Shown: positions 22,635-33,990 of the stretch, one piece after another
Position numbering within the stretch: the first letter of the stretch is position 1
Layout: every line of letters begins with the position of its first letter
NCBI RefSeq assembly: GCF_031143425.1
Contig: NC_090444.1
Coordinates: 56,849,533 to 56,913,532 of the forward strand
Length of the DNA: 64,000 nt
Source of the DNA: Pleurodeles waltl
Lineage: Eukaryota > Chordata > Amphibia > Caudata > Salamandridae
Direction of reading: 5' to 3'
Translations under genes and position numbers: made by a program
Notes under the pieces: generated by a model
Databases searched by the model: none
What the model was told of the DNA's origin: nothing
Seen by the model: only the letters and a program-made list of their open reading frames with translations

Positions 22635-23299
22635 AGGAAGATGGATCTCCTGCTGATATGCCTGTCCCAGATTTCCCTGATGACATGGATGATGAGCCGA
22701 TAAACATTCCCCAGGAGACTATCCAAAAGGTCCTTGAAACCCTCCAGACCCCACCTTCAGTCACAAGGAGGAGCACAGAACAAACAGCCATCGCAGAGGA
22801 TCCACCCACCACCCCAATTGTAAGACCTGCCAGCTCCAATACAGCTGAGGACTCAGACGACACAGGCACCAGCTTTAAGAGAACTGTAGTTGGAGTACAG
22901 CGGGAGCTGGCTAAGGAGGTGCGGTTGGGGATGCAAAATATGGCAGCCAGCCTTGAGGGGGTACGTTTGTGCATGATGTCATCTGCAGATCAGGCAGCAG
23001 CTATGCAAGCCCTAACATCTATCTTGCAGGAACTGCAGAAAAGCCAGAAGGAAATCAGCACAGCTGTAATACAGTTGACCCAACACCTACAACAGCAACC
23101 CTGTCAACTTGTGCATGAATGCAACATTGAACCCCTCAGGGCCGACCTGGCTGCCTACCATCATGATGTGGCTGCTATTCTCAAGAACCAGCAGGCCCTC
23201 CTTGCAGCAGTACTGCCCTTAAGACCTTCACAGGGAGCAGCCACCGGGATGTCTGACTCCACGTCTTCTAACGCTGAGGTGTGTGTTGCCCCTTCATAA
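22635..23299 (+). CDS. Harbinger C Myb/SANT-like gene, exon 2
   Basis: The exon starts after a textbook acceptor (tttcattgcag, AG at 22,633-22,634) and runs to a TAA at 23,297. It holds an acidic first part (DMDDEPINIPQETIQKVLET), a Ser/Thr-rich linker, and a C-terminal helical region (RELAKEVRLGMQNMAASL, then SILQELQKSQKEISTAVIQL), probably a coiled coil for self-association or for contact with the transposase. This domain order is typical of Harbinger accessory proteins. An AATAAA lies at 23,686. Confidence 0.8.
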
Positions 23300-23685
23300 C
23301 CAACAACATCAAGGACAAAGCAGGCAACACACACATCAGAAGAAGAAGACATGGAACAGATCACATTCACAAAGAAAATGACCCAGAAGCACTAGTCCTT
23401 GCCACATGGCCAACTATTACCAAAGTCCTGCGTTTTGAAACATGACAGTCTCACAACAACTGTACTCAAGCAATGTTCTGCTAACCACTGTATAACTTGT
23501 CACCCAGCCCAGTGATTGTCTCTCTCCTACTCATTGGCTAAGTCTGTCCCTCTGCACTGTCTGAAAGAGCAACCCCAGCATGACAAAAGCATTTTGGTAA
23601 ACCCTTGTGTTGGATCACAATGGAAGATGTCACTATAATGGACTCACAATCATGGACAATATACATATAGCACTACACACTTTTC

Positions 23686-23691
23686 AATAAA
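23686..23691 (+). terminator. Candidate polyadenylation signal for Harbinger C Myb-like gene
   Basis: AATAAA about 390 bp after the stop codon of the two-exon gene, in sequence with no other features. Confidence 0.35.
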
Positions 23692-23699
23692 TAGCACTT

Positions 23700-24955
23700 A
23701 CACAACAAATCTGTCTCTGGGTAATGTGACATATCAACTGCGCAGTAGATAATTGAAATGTCCCTACTGTCAAATAACGTAGCTTGTCAATACAACTGTC
23801 CAGAAATTATGTAGTTAGAGAAATCTGCACAGTGACCATGATTGCATCATACTCTGCCCATCCTGAGGGAATAATCTGATGAAGTGAGAAACCATACACC
23901 ACCATGCTGTGTTGGACAGAAGAATGCTTCCTCAGGGGATAACTAAGTCATCAAATAGTGCCCGCTAAATGTTGTCAACATGCAAAAATAACACAATAAA
24001 CATGGCACACTAATCTAAGTAAACACTAAAAAAACTGCACAAATGAAGGTGTCTGAGTTAACATGCAAATAGGTAATCATGCCGAACTGTGTCACAAATG
24101 ATGTATGAGGGTCATGAAGACAAGAATACAAGATTGCCAATGAGAACTCATCTTATAAGGGTGTGCATGATCATCACACTGCAGTCAAACCTAAAACTGT
24201 TTCCCCAATATCAAGTCTGGAAGCACTGTTAGTGACTTTGAAAACACACTTATCAACAGAAACACATTGTCATCCATATTAGCTGTGATTGGTGGTTGCA
24301 ACAAAGGGTAGACACTTTGCAAGGTAGCTCTGGGTTAGCTGCCAATCGTACAGCTCAGTTGGGATTTGTGTGTAGCATTGGACACAGATGTTATAGTTCA
24401 AAAGAGATGTACACGGAATCCAAACCCACGATCAAGTACCATTCAACACATACTATTAAGGGGTAACCAAATATTTAATAAAAGCTAACCATAGATGAGG
24501 AAACTGCAGGCAAAATCTTACCTACCCTAATCTACCCTGACTACTCATTACCCACAACTGTCCCTAACTAACCTAAGCTACACTTACTTATCACATGTAA
24601 CAAAACGTTCTAAACATCTACCCCCGACCCCCCTGATGAAACGGGACACATTGAGGACAACACATACTAACCTAAACACATACTATACTATTCTAAACAA
24701 ATATATATTTTTTTGGTATATATTTTTTTAATCTTTTTTTCTTCTTTTTTTTTTACACACAAGAACCCCAACATAGCCCCCCACCCACCCACCCACACAT
24801 GTAATAAGTCAAAAAAGAAACAAGCAGGACCCCCTACCCCCACCTACTAACACTGACTAAACTAACAGCCTATACTAACCTAACACTAAGCCCCCTAAGC
24901 CCACTAAGTATAAGAACAAGGAAAGAGGAGGGAGAGGAGGGTATCATGTCTATCT
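23700..24955. other. No gene; low-complexity pyrimidine/AT tract near 24,700-24,800
   Basis: Between the two converging Harbinger C genes. Positions 24,700-24,755 are A/T runs with long poly-T, followed by a short 'cccaccca' microsatellite at about 24,780-24,800. No frames of note. Confidence 0.5.
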
Positions 24956-24965
24956 ATTCAACTGT

Positions 24966-25440
24966 CTAGAGGTTGGCCCTCCGGAGGGTCCTCTTGATAA
25001 CCTTGACCCGCCGTTTAATGTGCTGCACGTCCTGGGTCAGGTGGCTCACCTTGAGCAGCACTTTGTCCATCTTGTTTTCAAGTCTATTGAAGGCTGCAGG
25101 GTCAACAGCTGGAGCAGTGGCAGTCTGGGTACCGGTAGAGGAGGTCTGCGTGGGCTGTCCTGCACCGGTGGCAATGCTGGGGCCAGGAAGTCCAGCAGAT
25201 GTAGATTCAACAGAGGCAGCTGTGGGTGGGGCCACCTGGCTCAGATTGGTGGTTGTTTCTGTGGTGGCTGTGGTGGGCACAGTAGGCCCACCCTGTGAGA
25301 AGGCTCGCCATGCCCCGGAGGCACGTTCATGGCGATATCGCCGGGCCATCCTCCGGAACCCCGACTCCACCAGCAGGATGTGCTTGTATTGCATGGCCGA
25401 CGCTGATATTCACGGACCTGGTCTAGAGTCATGTTAGCTG
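24966..25440 (-). pseudogene. Harbinger-associated second gene, exon 3
   Basis: The exon follows the acceptor 'cttcacag' and starts ANMTLDQVREYQRR. A frameshift near 25,395 moves to the frame KHILLVESGFRRMARRYRHE, RASGAWRAFSQGG, then a Thr/Ala/Pro linker and a final helix ENKMDKVLLKVSHLTQDVQH with a very basic end (KRRVKVIKRTLRRANL). The last part looks like a coiled coil. I believe this is a Harbinger cargo or accessory protein rather than a host gene, because it lies between two Harbinger genes and shares their exon style. I do not know its function. Confidence 0.65.
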
Positions 25441-26637
25441 CTGTGAAGACAAATGCAGATATGCCACATTAGTAACTGCATTGTGTGAAACAGCACAGTA
25501 AGTTAATCAGACAATACATCTACTGTACTTCTAACAGCTCATATCACGATACAGAGCATCGAATGTCCCTGAGGAAGTACATGGCAGGCCAGACAACAAA
25601 GGTCAGCTCACACAAAGTACATTCATAACCCACAAGATGGGTAACAACTGGCCTTGACTTGCAATCTGAGTTCTGACAGTTAACATCTAAGAATCATGCT
25701 GCATATCCTCCACCAAGAGCTGGGCAACAAATGTCAGTGTACGGAAAGCAAAACTAAAGCCACATGGTCTGCAAGTTGTAACTGGACTTTCCAGTCTGGT
25801 ACCAAGTGCCAAACCTGAGTGTGTATACTAGTATGCAACCAAACCGTCACTTCTTCACAGGTATGTGTAACATACTGGTAGCATCAATACTAGGTACCCA
25901 ATTCACAAACCCATGGCCGTGTTTGAGGGGGGGCGGTGGATACACAACTATAATTTGCCAACAACATGTACACCGAGGAGTGTATAGGCTAATCCACACA
26001 TGTTTGTCTCTACAGACACACCACAGGTAAGGTCTATCTACATTTTGGAGTCAGCAAACCCTAAAGCACTCATAGGGTCAGACATGTCAGGAAAATCAGA
26101 ACTTAGTACACAACATATACTTCCAGTGAGGCCTGACTTACATCAGACACAGAGTTGCTAGAACACCCATGATCATTAATTGCATACACATCTAGGCCAT
26201 TACACTCAGGTTCCACAGACTTGATGCACTACATGTGGAAGTACATGATGCTAGGAGGTTCTACCTACTGTTTCAAAATTATGTAGGTAAATAGTGAAGC
26301 AGATGTCTATTGGGAAGCTATTAGCTCCATTAATCTTACAGAATGTGAGTCTGACAGGATGACTAAATAGGGGCTGACTTCCATTGCGACTCTTGGTGAT
26401 ACAAGTGTCAAAGACATGACTATCCCCTGTACTCACAGTGGGGCCTACAGGGATGTTCTACAATCCCTACATGATACCATTGGATACGCATTGGCTAACT
26501 CAAAACATGTGAAAACTGCATTCCCACTCATGGAACAAGTGAAAAACTTGCCCACAGCATCACACCTTGCTATGCGTCCAACTCACATGAGTCCATAACC
26601 AGCAAACACAACACACAACAGACATATCAACACTTAC

Positions 26638-26697
26638 TGTAGTGGTCGGGGTCCTCAAATGTCGCCACCTCTCCCACTGTGTAGGGCCCCGGTCCAC
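26638..26697 (-). pseudogene. Harbinger-associated second gene, exon 2 (60 bp)
   Basis: A 60-bp open piece, VDRGPYTVGEVATFEDPDHY, is bounded by an acceptor 'cttacag' and a donor 'gtaagt' on the minus strand. Its acidic, Tyr-bearing content and its perfect splice borders make it a likely middle exon linking 27,819-28,097 to 24,966-25,440. Confidence 0.55.
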
Positions 26698-27818
26698 CTG
26701 TAAGGTATGGAAGGAAGAAATGTGCTCAAAATCTGTGCACAGTGCAACATTTTCAGTATAATTTACAATGTGTATGCTGAATAAGTAAATGGCAGCCATT
26801 CAGACATGATGGTACTGCATCTGATATTTCACGGCCAACTTGTACATAGCATGGGTCTCCTGTGACAGTTACACACATATCTGCAAACATACATTGGCCC
26901 TAACTATCATGTGGTTGCAAACTTGCCCCATAATTGGTGAGCACTAAAAAATATGGAGTGTAATCGTCTCATGTGCATCCAAGAGAAACATCCAACGCCT
27001 GGTTACTTGAGGACTGCATTACCAGTCAAACATGCCTTGTGGCCATGACACATTTAGTGCACATAGGCCCAATGTACAGAGGGAGGGACAGGGACTCCTG
27101 TAGGCCATCCTGTTGTTACAGTATAGTCAATTGATGTGGCCCAGCTATGGTGATTTGCACCAACCATGGAGATGTAAAGCCATGTGCATACACTTGGACT
27201 GCCATCCATATTTGGATTGTGGTTCAACCGATTCCAACAAACATCTTACGATGTTAGCTGAGGGCACCTTACACCTTTACACAATGTATTTAAATCATGA
27301 ACTGACATTTATCCAAAAAGATTAAGAAATACAATAATCCCACACATTCATAGTACTTCTGTGAACGCTTTCCTTCCACACTCACCAGACTCACATGAGA
27401 CCAATGTTTGAGCCACTTTGCTATTATAAATTGTCGTGAAGGCAGCACTCATTTTCAGCATCATGTAGTGATTCTAAAGTCAGTCTAGCAATTGCGTCAA
27501 CATAGTTGGCCTAAATGTTGGAACATCTGTACTTCTCTGTCAATAGTACCCTATATAGACATGATTGGCTCCTATTTTGTTAGCTGTGCTGACAGAAAGG
27601 CCACACCAATTTCCTTCATGGTAAAGCTACCCGTAAGTTTGCTGAGCACGTGCTACCTGGCAGCTAGCAATTGTGATCCTTGCCATAGTGCATCAATGAT
27701 CCCCTTATATGTCCCCAAAATTACACACAGTCATCAAGTTAGCTGGCAGACATTGCACTAATCCACTGATGTCACTACAGAGCATTCATTTGTGCACAAT
27801 AACAATAGCCGTACTCAC

Positions 27819-28097
27819 CAACAGTGCCACCAATCATGATTCCCAGGTGGTCCAAGAGATCCTGCTCCCTGGTGATGAGGTCAGCCCACCGGTGCTTCAG
27901 CTGGTGGTCCCTCCTCAGGCTGGCATACACACGCTGCAGGTGATGCAGCACCTTTCCCCACCGGATTCTGCGCACCTCTGTCGGGTACCCCTGTATGACC
28001 CTGCCTGGATCATGAGAGGCAAGAAATGTGTCACCAGCCAGATGAAGCCCCCGAACTCCTCTTCCCCCATCCTGCCAAGACGTGGCCTACCAGACAT
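27819..28097 (-). pseudogene. Harbinger-associated second gene, exon 1
   Basis: The ATG at 28,097 opens MSGRPRLGRMGEEEFGGFIW, followed by a frameshift near 27,995 into EVRRIRWGKVLHHLQRVYAS, LKHRWADLITREQDLLDHLG. The pattern of a Trp-bearing helix and then HRWADLxxRExDLL resembles the end of a Myb/SANT-like domain. The exon ends at the donor g|gtgagt (27,818). The family is recognised only as Harbinger-associated; binding of DNA is inferred. Confidence 0.6.
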
Positions 28098-28524
28098 ACT
28101 TATAATTGAAGAGAAGGAATAGGGGTAAAAGAAATAGAAAGGGGAAATGGGTGAAAGTAGGGGTAAAAAGACAGAAAAAAAGTAAACCTAAACACTAAAA
28201 GAGCCCAACTATCCCCAAATTAACACTACCCACAACAGACTCCCACAAACAAGAAATACACAAGATAAATGGACAAATGTAGACAAAACACAGTACTACA
28301 GTATACACAAACAAAATTTATTTCACAAAAGGACTTTACAGATAGCACACAGGACAAATACAGCACAACATCTCTGGACAACACTCTCCACACAGCCACA
28401 CAGTCTAGAAGGATCATAGACTGCAAAGTGAAAGTGAAAGTACACCCACTGTACATGATCTGTAAACAGGATATCCTATTACATCACTTCCTGAATGAAA
28501 AGTCCCGCCTTTTCCGCGTTAAGC

Positions 28525-28702
28525 GTAATTTTTTGTTGCACAAAACTGTATTTGCATAATTTTTTTTGACGCACAGACGTGAATATTAACCCGCATCCAC
28601 ATAATGATACATGGACTGTACAAATATCTGGATGCGGGCTATATTTCACTCCTGTGCGTCAAAAAAAATGACGCAAATACAGTTTTGGTAAACAAAAAAA
28701 TG
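28525..28702. repeat. Long imperfect palindrome (fold-back element)
   Basis: The left arm, 28,525-28,599, and the right arm, 28,628-28,702, are inverted copies around a ~28-bp centre. Shared words, with the right arm read in reverse, include 'caaaactgtatttgc', 'tttttttgacgcaca' and 'cccgcatcca'. The arms carry the 'gacgc' words typical of Harbinger C ends, so this may be a MITE derived from that family. Confidence 0.8.
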
Positions 28703-28749
28703 ACACACACCGATAGGGACGTCAAAATTACAGTGCATTAACTGGTTTG

Positions 28750-31480
28750 GGGCATTTTTACTTGTTTTTTGGTTATTTTACATTTGGAACACATCAGAGA
28801 TTGGCTAATTGAAGAGAGTATGGTGTTGATGGTGTATGTTCACATGTGTGACATCATACTGCAGCAGAACATCATCCACTACACCCTTCACAGTATGTTT
28901 ACAGTTGGCTGACGTCATAGATGGTCATAAGTGTGGCCTACATATATGTGTGGCACAAATTGTGCATGTTTGCCAGAAGGAGAGGATAGCAATGTGACGC
29001 ACATATGTACAATACCTAATTGCCTTTGGCTCAAAGTGTGTGCTTTGACAACTAATTTGTTGGTTGACCAGGTGTGTGTGTACATCACATGAAGCATTAT
29101 TGTTAATTTGGTTGTATGAATGTGACGTCCATGTGTCCAACCCTAAGATGCAAGTAAAAATTGGAATGAGCAAGGGCATGTGTTAGTCATACATGTAACA
29201 ACACCCGCAAAGTATACTTCTAAGTTTTAGGGTCACGTAGACACCACATAGCATGCACCAGATGGATGGCAGACACATGTTCATGCCAAAGGTCCACAAA
29301 TTCTACATCCTATGTCCTAGAGTATTGGTGAGAGCTTCCTAGGCACTAGTTGATGAATCCCACAGTGAGTCATACACATGCATTGAGGAAGTGGGTACCA
29401 TGTTGTTTGCACAGACAGACAAGGGTCAATCTCATATGTATGATGACACCACAGTTGAGGCCATAGAAGTAAGCCCCAACTATCAAGTGGCTGTGGTGGA
29501 CCAGCATACAAGACAGCACGTGTCCACATATTTCCAGTGATCAATTGCACATAGGTGTCTTGTTCATGTGTGTGGTCCAATGATGATCCTGTAGATTTTT
29601 TGGGATGTAATTTGTCACAGTTCGGACCAGGACTCATCATGAGTCAGTGGCAGCTATTCCTGTAACTACTGAGTATCCTTTGTTGATCAATGTGAGTAAA
29701 GTAGATGTGGACATGTGAACCAACATGTGGATGGTCCCACCCTGTCACTAAAGACGTGTAATGAGACAGTCAACAGGGCAACCTTGGTGTGCTGAGCGAG
29801 ATAATGTCTCAATTGTCATGTTCCGGCAGGTGTCATCACAACATTTGTACACAGGTTGGCCTCTGCACTTCCCACTGCATCTGGGAACATCATAGCGTCT
29901 GTACTGTTTATTCTCGCAGCTATTCACCACACACGGCCCATCACTATGTTGTGCACACTGTGATGCTGTGTGTGAACTGTCATGGTTCTGACATTTGTGT
30001 ATTAGTCATGTACATTATCAGAGGTGGCTGGTTGTGCTGAAATCCCGGTACCCAAGCCCTGCCTATGACCCTGGGACACTGTCACACTTTGTCATTCATG
30101 CATAAATGCAACCCAGAAAAGGGATGGGCCATGAATTTTGCATTTCCAAGAGGATTTAACTCAAATGGTACAGTTAAAAGGCAGATGATGCTATACAATG
30201 TATTTGTGTATGCATGGTAGAAGCCCATGCCCAATGCCCCCTGATGAATGGCAGGTTTGCTAACGCAAGTGTGGTACATATGTAGACACATGTATACTTT
30301 AGTGTGATGCACAGACAGTTGCCAGTCAGGCTGACAGAATGCAAGTTGATTCAGGAGCCAGCTACTGGACAAGTTACATAATCAGTGGTCTGACTGAGAC
30401 TGTTTGGAAGACAAACTAGACATTTGACATGTCAATCTGTGTATGTCCTGTGTTTTTGAAGGTGACAAATGAACCCAAGGGCTGTGTTACACGGCTTAAT
30501 TACTATCAATGGTTGACGATGTATTTGACATAATGGCAACTCCTATGCTGTTCCAGGCATCATCAGGGGCAGTGCTTTTTGTAATGGGTGGTGTGCATGG
30601 AGGTGATCACAGGTGTGGGCAGCATCTGTTTCTCACCAGTCCTGTAGGTGAGCCTTGCATTCTAAGGGCCAACAGACATTTTCACAAGGGGAAGCAATCT
30701 ACATGTGCTAACAGGGCTTTGAAACTAGAAGACAGTGTATAAATTGACCTGACTTCCATGCAGTCAGATGTTCTTTGACAATGGCATACCTTAGGAAAGG
30801 GTGTAGCACACTTGTTTGCTAAAGTTGGTCTGTGTTTGTAGAGGAGGTATTATCAGGGGAAACATCTTAGTATTCCAGGGACCTCTTCCGACAGGTGGGT
30901 TGTGACCAGGTGCATGGGTTTGTCAGGAGTTAGGAAATGGGCTGACATGTACATGGCATGTCATATGTGTGGCACTTGTGCTGTCTATGTTCTGCTTCTA
31001 TGGAACTCTAGTCACAGATATTCCTTGCAAATATTGGATGCAGTTGGACTAACTGCTGTCAAGGGTCTTGTCAGACATTCCTGTTAGTGATGCCAAAGCA
31101 CATTGACATCCTCATGTATGAGGCTTGTTTTCCCCTTATTGAGTGATGGTGTCATAGTTGTGTACCATATGCTGCGTTGGACCTTGCTTTCAACATGTAT
31201 GTGTGAAATAGTTGTGGTCCTCTGCTATAGGCCTTCAAAGGAGATATGTACATGATATATGTCATTAAGAGTTTGTGTGTATGTGACCATTGTATGTTAG
31301 GCATCACAGAAGCTCTGGGATGTTCCGTGTCCTTCTCAGTATCTCAGCAATGCTCCATGAGGCAACACTCTTATTCTGATAAGTAGAGATGAAGGTGTGT
31401 AAAAAGAAATAGCCAGACCATGATATGGTGATTATAATAGGTGTTGATTTACATTAGTTAACTAAAGTGGTGAAGGTGAT
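28750..31480. other. No gene recognised
   Basis: About 2.7 kb between the fold-back element and the transposase exon. Many short frames on both strands, none with family features. The sequence is rich in 'tgtgac' and 'acatgtg' words, but I see no clear tandem or inverted structure. Confidence 0.5.
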
Positions 31481-31485
31481 CATAT

Positions 31486-31871
31486 TCAGAAGAAATTATT
31501 TACAATCTGTTGCCGCCTGCGTATACCAGCAGCTGTGTTCTGTAGTTCCCCCTCCTGTTGCAGGCCAGCATCCTCCTCTTCCTCCTCTTCAGGCATGTGT
31601 GGCTCTGGTTCCAGGAGGGGAATGTTTCTTCTGATACAATTGTTGTGCAATATTGCACATGTGAGGATGATCCTACAGACCATCTTGGGGGAATATAGGA
31701 GGCTACCACCAGTGATGTCGAGGCAGCGGAACCTTGACTTGAGGATGCCGAAGGTCCGCTTGACAATGCTGCGTGTCCTTCTATGGGCCGAGTTGTAAGC
31801 ACGCTCTGCAGCTGTACTCAGGTTGCCAAATGGTGTCATAATCCATGGCTGGATGCCAGACCCCTGATCAG
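31486..31871 (-). pseudogene. Harbinger C/E transposase, exon 2 (HARBI1-like)
   Basis: After the acceptor 'ctcctgcag' the exon reads ADQGSGIQPWIMTPFGNLST, AHRRTRSIVKRTFGILKSRF, LDITGGSLLYSPKMVC and an acidic tail (MPEEEEEEDAG), ending in RRRQQIVNNFF. The Asp of the second catalytic block is kept (ADQ). The residue 35 further on, normally the catalytic Glu, is Lys (AAG), the same change as in Harbinger A. There is no stop or frameshift in this exon. Confidence 0.85.
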
Positions 31872-32393
31872 CTGCAGGAGAAAATGAATGGGATCATGTT
31901 GATGTAGATGGCACTATTGAAAAGACCTTTAACTGCAGTAGTTGTCTTGTGTTGTCTGTGACTCTTTTGTGTACTAATGTGACATCCTATGCTTGTAGGC
32001 TGTACCATCTGCATTGTGTTGTTTCCTTGGCTGAACAAGTGTTTGTCTGCTAACTGTTTGTCAGAAGTATGTTTTGGGATTTTCAGTACAGTGTGCCCTC
32101 CCCAGCTTTGTGACTTGTGATACAGGTGTCCGTGTGTCTTCACTTGGGGTGAGATGATAGTTCCATGCACAGTTTAAATTGAAAGTGTTGTTAACACCTT
32201 CATATCAAAGTACCCTGGACATCCCATACCTTTAGACTTATGCAATGTATTAATGTAAAGGTCATTGGGACACTTACAATTTGCAAGGTGACATTTAGGC
32301 AACCACACTCATTGAAGTATTCACATTAGGCTGTACAGTAAATTCTGATGTGTGACAGGTTCAATGGTGACTTAAGAAACATGGCTAGCGATG

Positions 32394-33223
32394 TCACGAC
32401 GTCAGTGTGTTCCTGTTGACATGTTGCTGTTGTGGTGTATGTGTTGTGTGTCCTAGAGGGTTGCTGTGCAGTGTGTAAATAAGTAGGTTTTTGTACTTAC
32501 CAACAAGTAGTCCATTGCCATACCGTCCATCCTGGAAGTGTTCATTGATGGTGCAGTGACGGAAGATGTATGAGTCATGTACACTCCCAGGATATTTAGC
32601 CACAATGTTGGTGATCAATCCTTGGTAATCGACAATGGCCTGCACGTTGATGGAATGTGTGTGCTTCCTGTTGCGGTAGAGGTGTTCAGTTGCAGCAGGT
32701 GGCACAAGGCGTACATGTGTGCAGTCGATTGCACCAAGGACGTGTGGGAAGCCACTGATTGCGTAGAACCCCTGTTTAGTTTCCTGCTGCTTCTGCGGTG
32801 TGTTAGGGAAGCAGATGTGGCGGGGTGTCAGTTGAATGATGGCGTCCAGTACTTTGGGCAAAAAGGCAGAGACTGATGGTTGTGATATTCTGCCAACCAG
32901 GGCACCAGTTGTTTGAAAAGAGCCACTTGCCAGCATGTGAAGTACGGCAAGCAGCTTTGTTTCTGTTGGGATGGTGCGGGTGTCACCAAAGTGAGGGCCA
33001 ACTGCTGTTCAATGTTTCGCAGCAGCTGCTGAATGGCCTGCCAGTTCAACCGGTACATCTGGATGATGTCGTGTTCCTTGAGGCCCTGAAGGTTTGTTCT
33101 TGGGCGGAATATCCTCTCCTGCCTTCTGCGCTGCCTTTGGGGTCCCTGCTGGTGTTGTTGTAGCTGCTGTTGTTGCTGCTGGGCTCTGCGTCTGCGTGCA
33201 TGCTGGATTAGAATCACCTCCAT
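32394..33223 (-). pseudogene. Harbinger C/E transposase, exon 1 (HARBI1-like)
   Basis: From the ATG at 33,223 the protein begins MEVILIQHARRRRAQ, then a poly-Gln run and an Arg-rich stretch, then LKEHDIIQMYRLNWQAIQQL. A single frameshift near 32,980 leads to LHMLASGSFQTTGALVGRIS, the first catalytic Asp in VLGAIDCTHVRL, HSINVQAIVDYQG and KYPGSVHDSYIFRHC. The true exon probably ends at the donor 'ttg|gtaagt' (32,500). The rest of the frame to 32,394 would then be intron read-through. The gene is complete apart from the frameshift and the Lys in exon 2. Confidence 0.85.
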
Positions 33224-33299
33224 GGCTCCCTGTTGCTGCTCTGCTGCTCTGCTGTTTGTTCTGTGTGTTCTGATTAAATACAGGTGTGTTTGCCCCATT

Positions 33300-33500
33300 T
33301 TAACGCCTGCCCTGACCCAGGCGTTAATTTTTTACGCAAATCGGGCTGTGGGTCATTTTCTGGCTCCGCCTCCCGGCTGTGCGTCATTTTTGCCTGAAAG
33401 CATAAATACGACGCACGGCCCTTTAAGCCATTTTTTGGACGAGAATGCCTACCTTCCATATAATTAACGCAAGGCGGGTTGCCACATCCAAAAAATTACG
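33300..33500. repeat. Harbinger C-type subterminal repeat, right side
   Basis: Reading in reverse, 'ggccgtgcgtcgtatttat' resembles 'gccgtgcgggcgtcatattt' near the left end of C (20,690-20,710). 'gacgc'/'gcgtc' words recur. This is consistent with the right flank of Harbinger C, but the terminal 'gggc' + TTA was not found. Confidence 0.45.
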
Positions 33501-33859
33501 TACACGCGGAATGTTGCCTGTGTATTTACGTCCTGATGCCCCTGCAGGGTTCTCTCCGTGTTGATGCAGGAGTAAGATGGGGCCTTGGCCTATGTGATGT
33601 GGCCCTGTGGCCCACGAACATTATGGACTGGGCAGTGTCCCTCCATTTGCATATATGTAAATACTGTTTTAATTTTGAGGATGTATTTGTGGTTTTATAT
33701 CTTATTACACTCACTTCATTCACTTCCTTTTGTCCTTGCATTATTCTTGAGAGGTACAGGGTGGATGTGTAATGTTAATGCATCTGTTTGTGTGTATGGT
33801 GGAGGTGGGGGTGTTGAGTGTGTGTGTCACTTTATTTTTCCTCCCCCCTCCCCTGTGTG

Positions 33860-33990
33860 CTAGGCGGCTGTACTCACCGTGGTCGTCGTCGCCGGCATTG
33901 GTATTCCTGGTGTCGGAGGAGATAGACCAGCATGGAGAACACCTACAGTTCAGGCTCCATGGCTGCGTGGTTGTTCCCTGAGTCTCCAGA
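33860..33990 (-). pseudogene. Possible Harbinger B transposase first exon
   Basis: A short minus-strand frame, MLVYLLRHQEYQCRRRRPR, ends at a donor 'gtgagt'. Arg-rich N-termini like this are common in Harbinger transposases. Its place just inside the right end of Harbinger B fits, but it is too short to be certain. Confidence 0.3.

Noticed and set aside
25020..25437. Plus-strand open frames opposite the second Harbinger gene
   Set aside because: Antisense shadows of the minus-strand exon 3.
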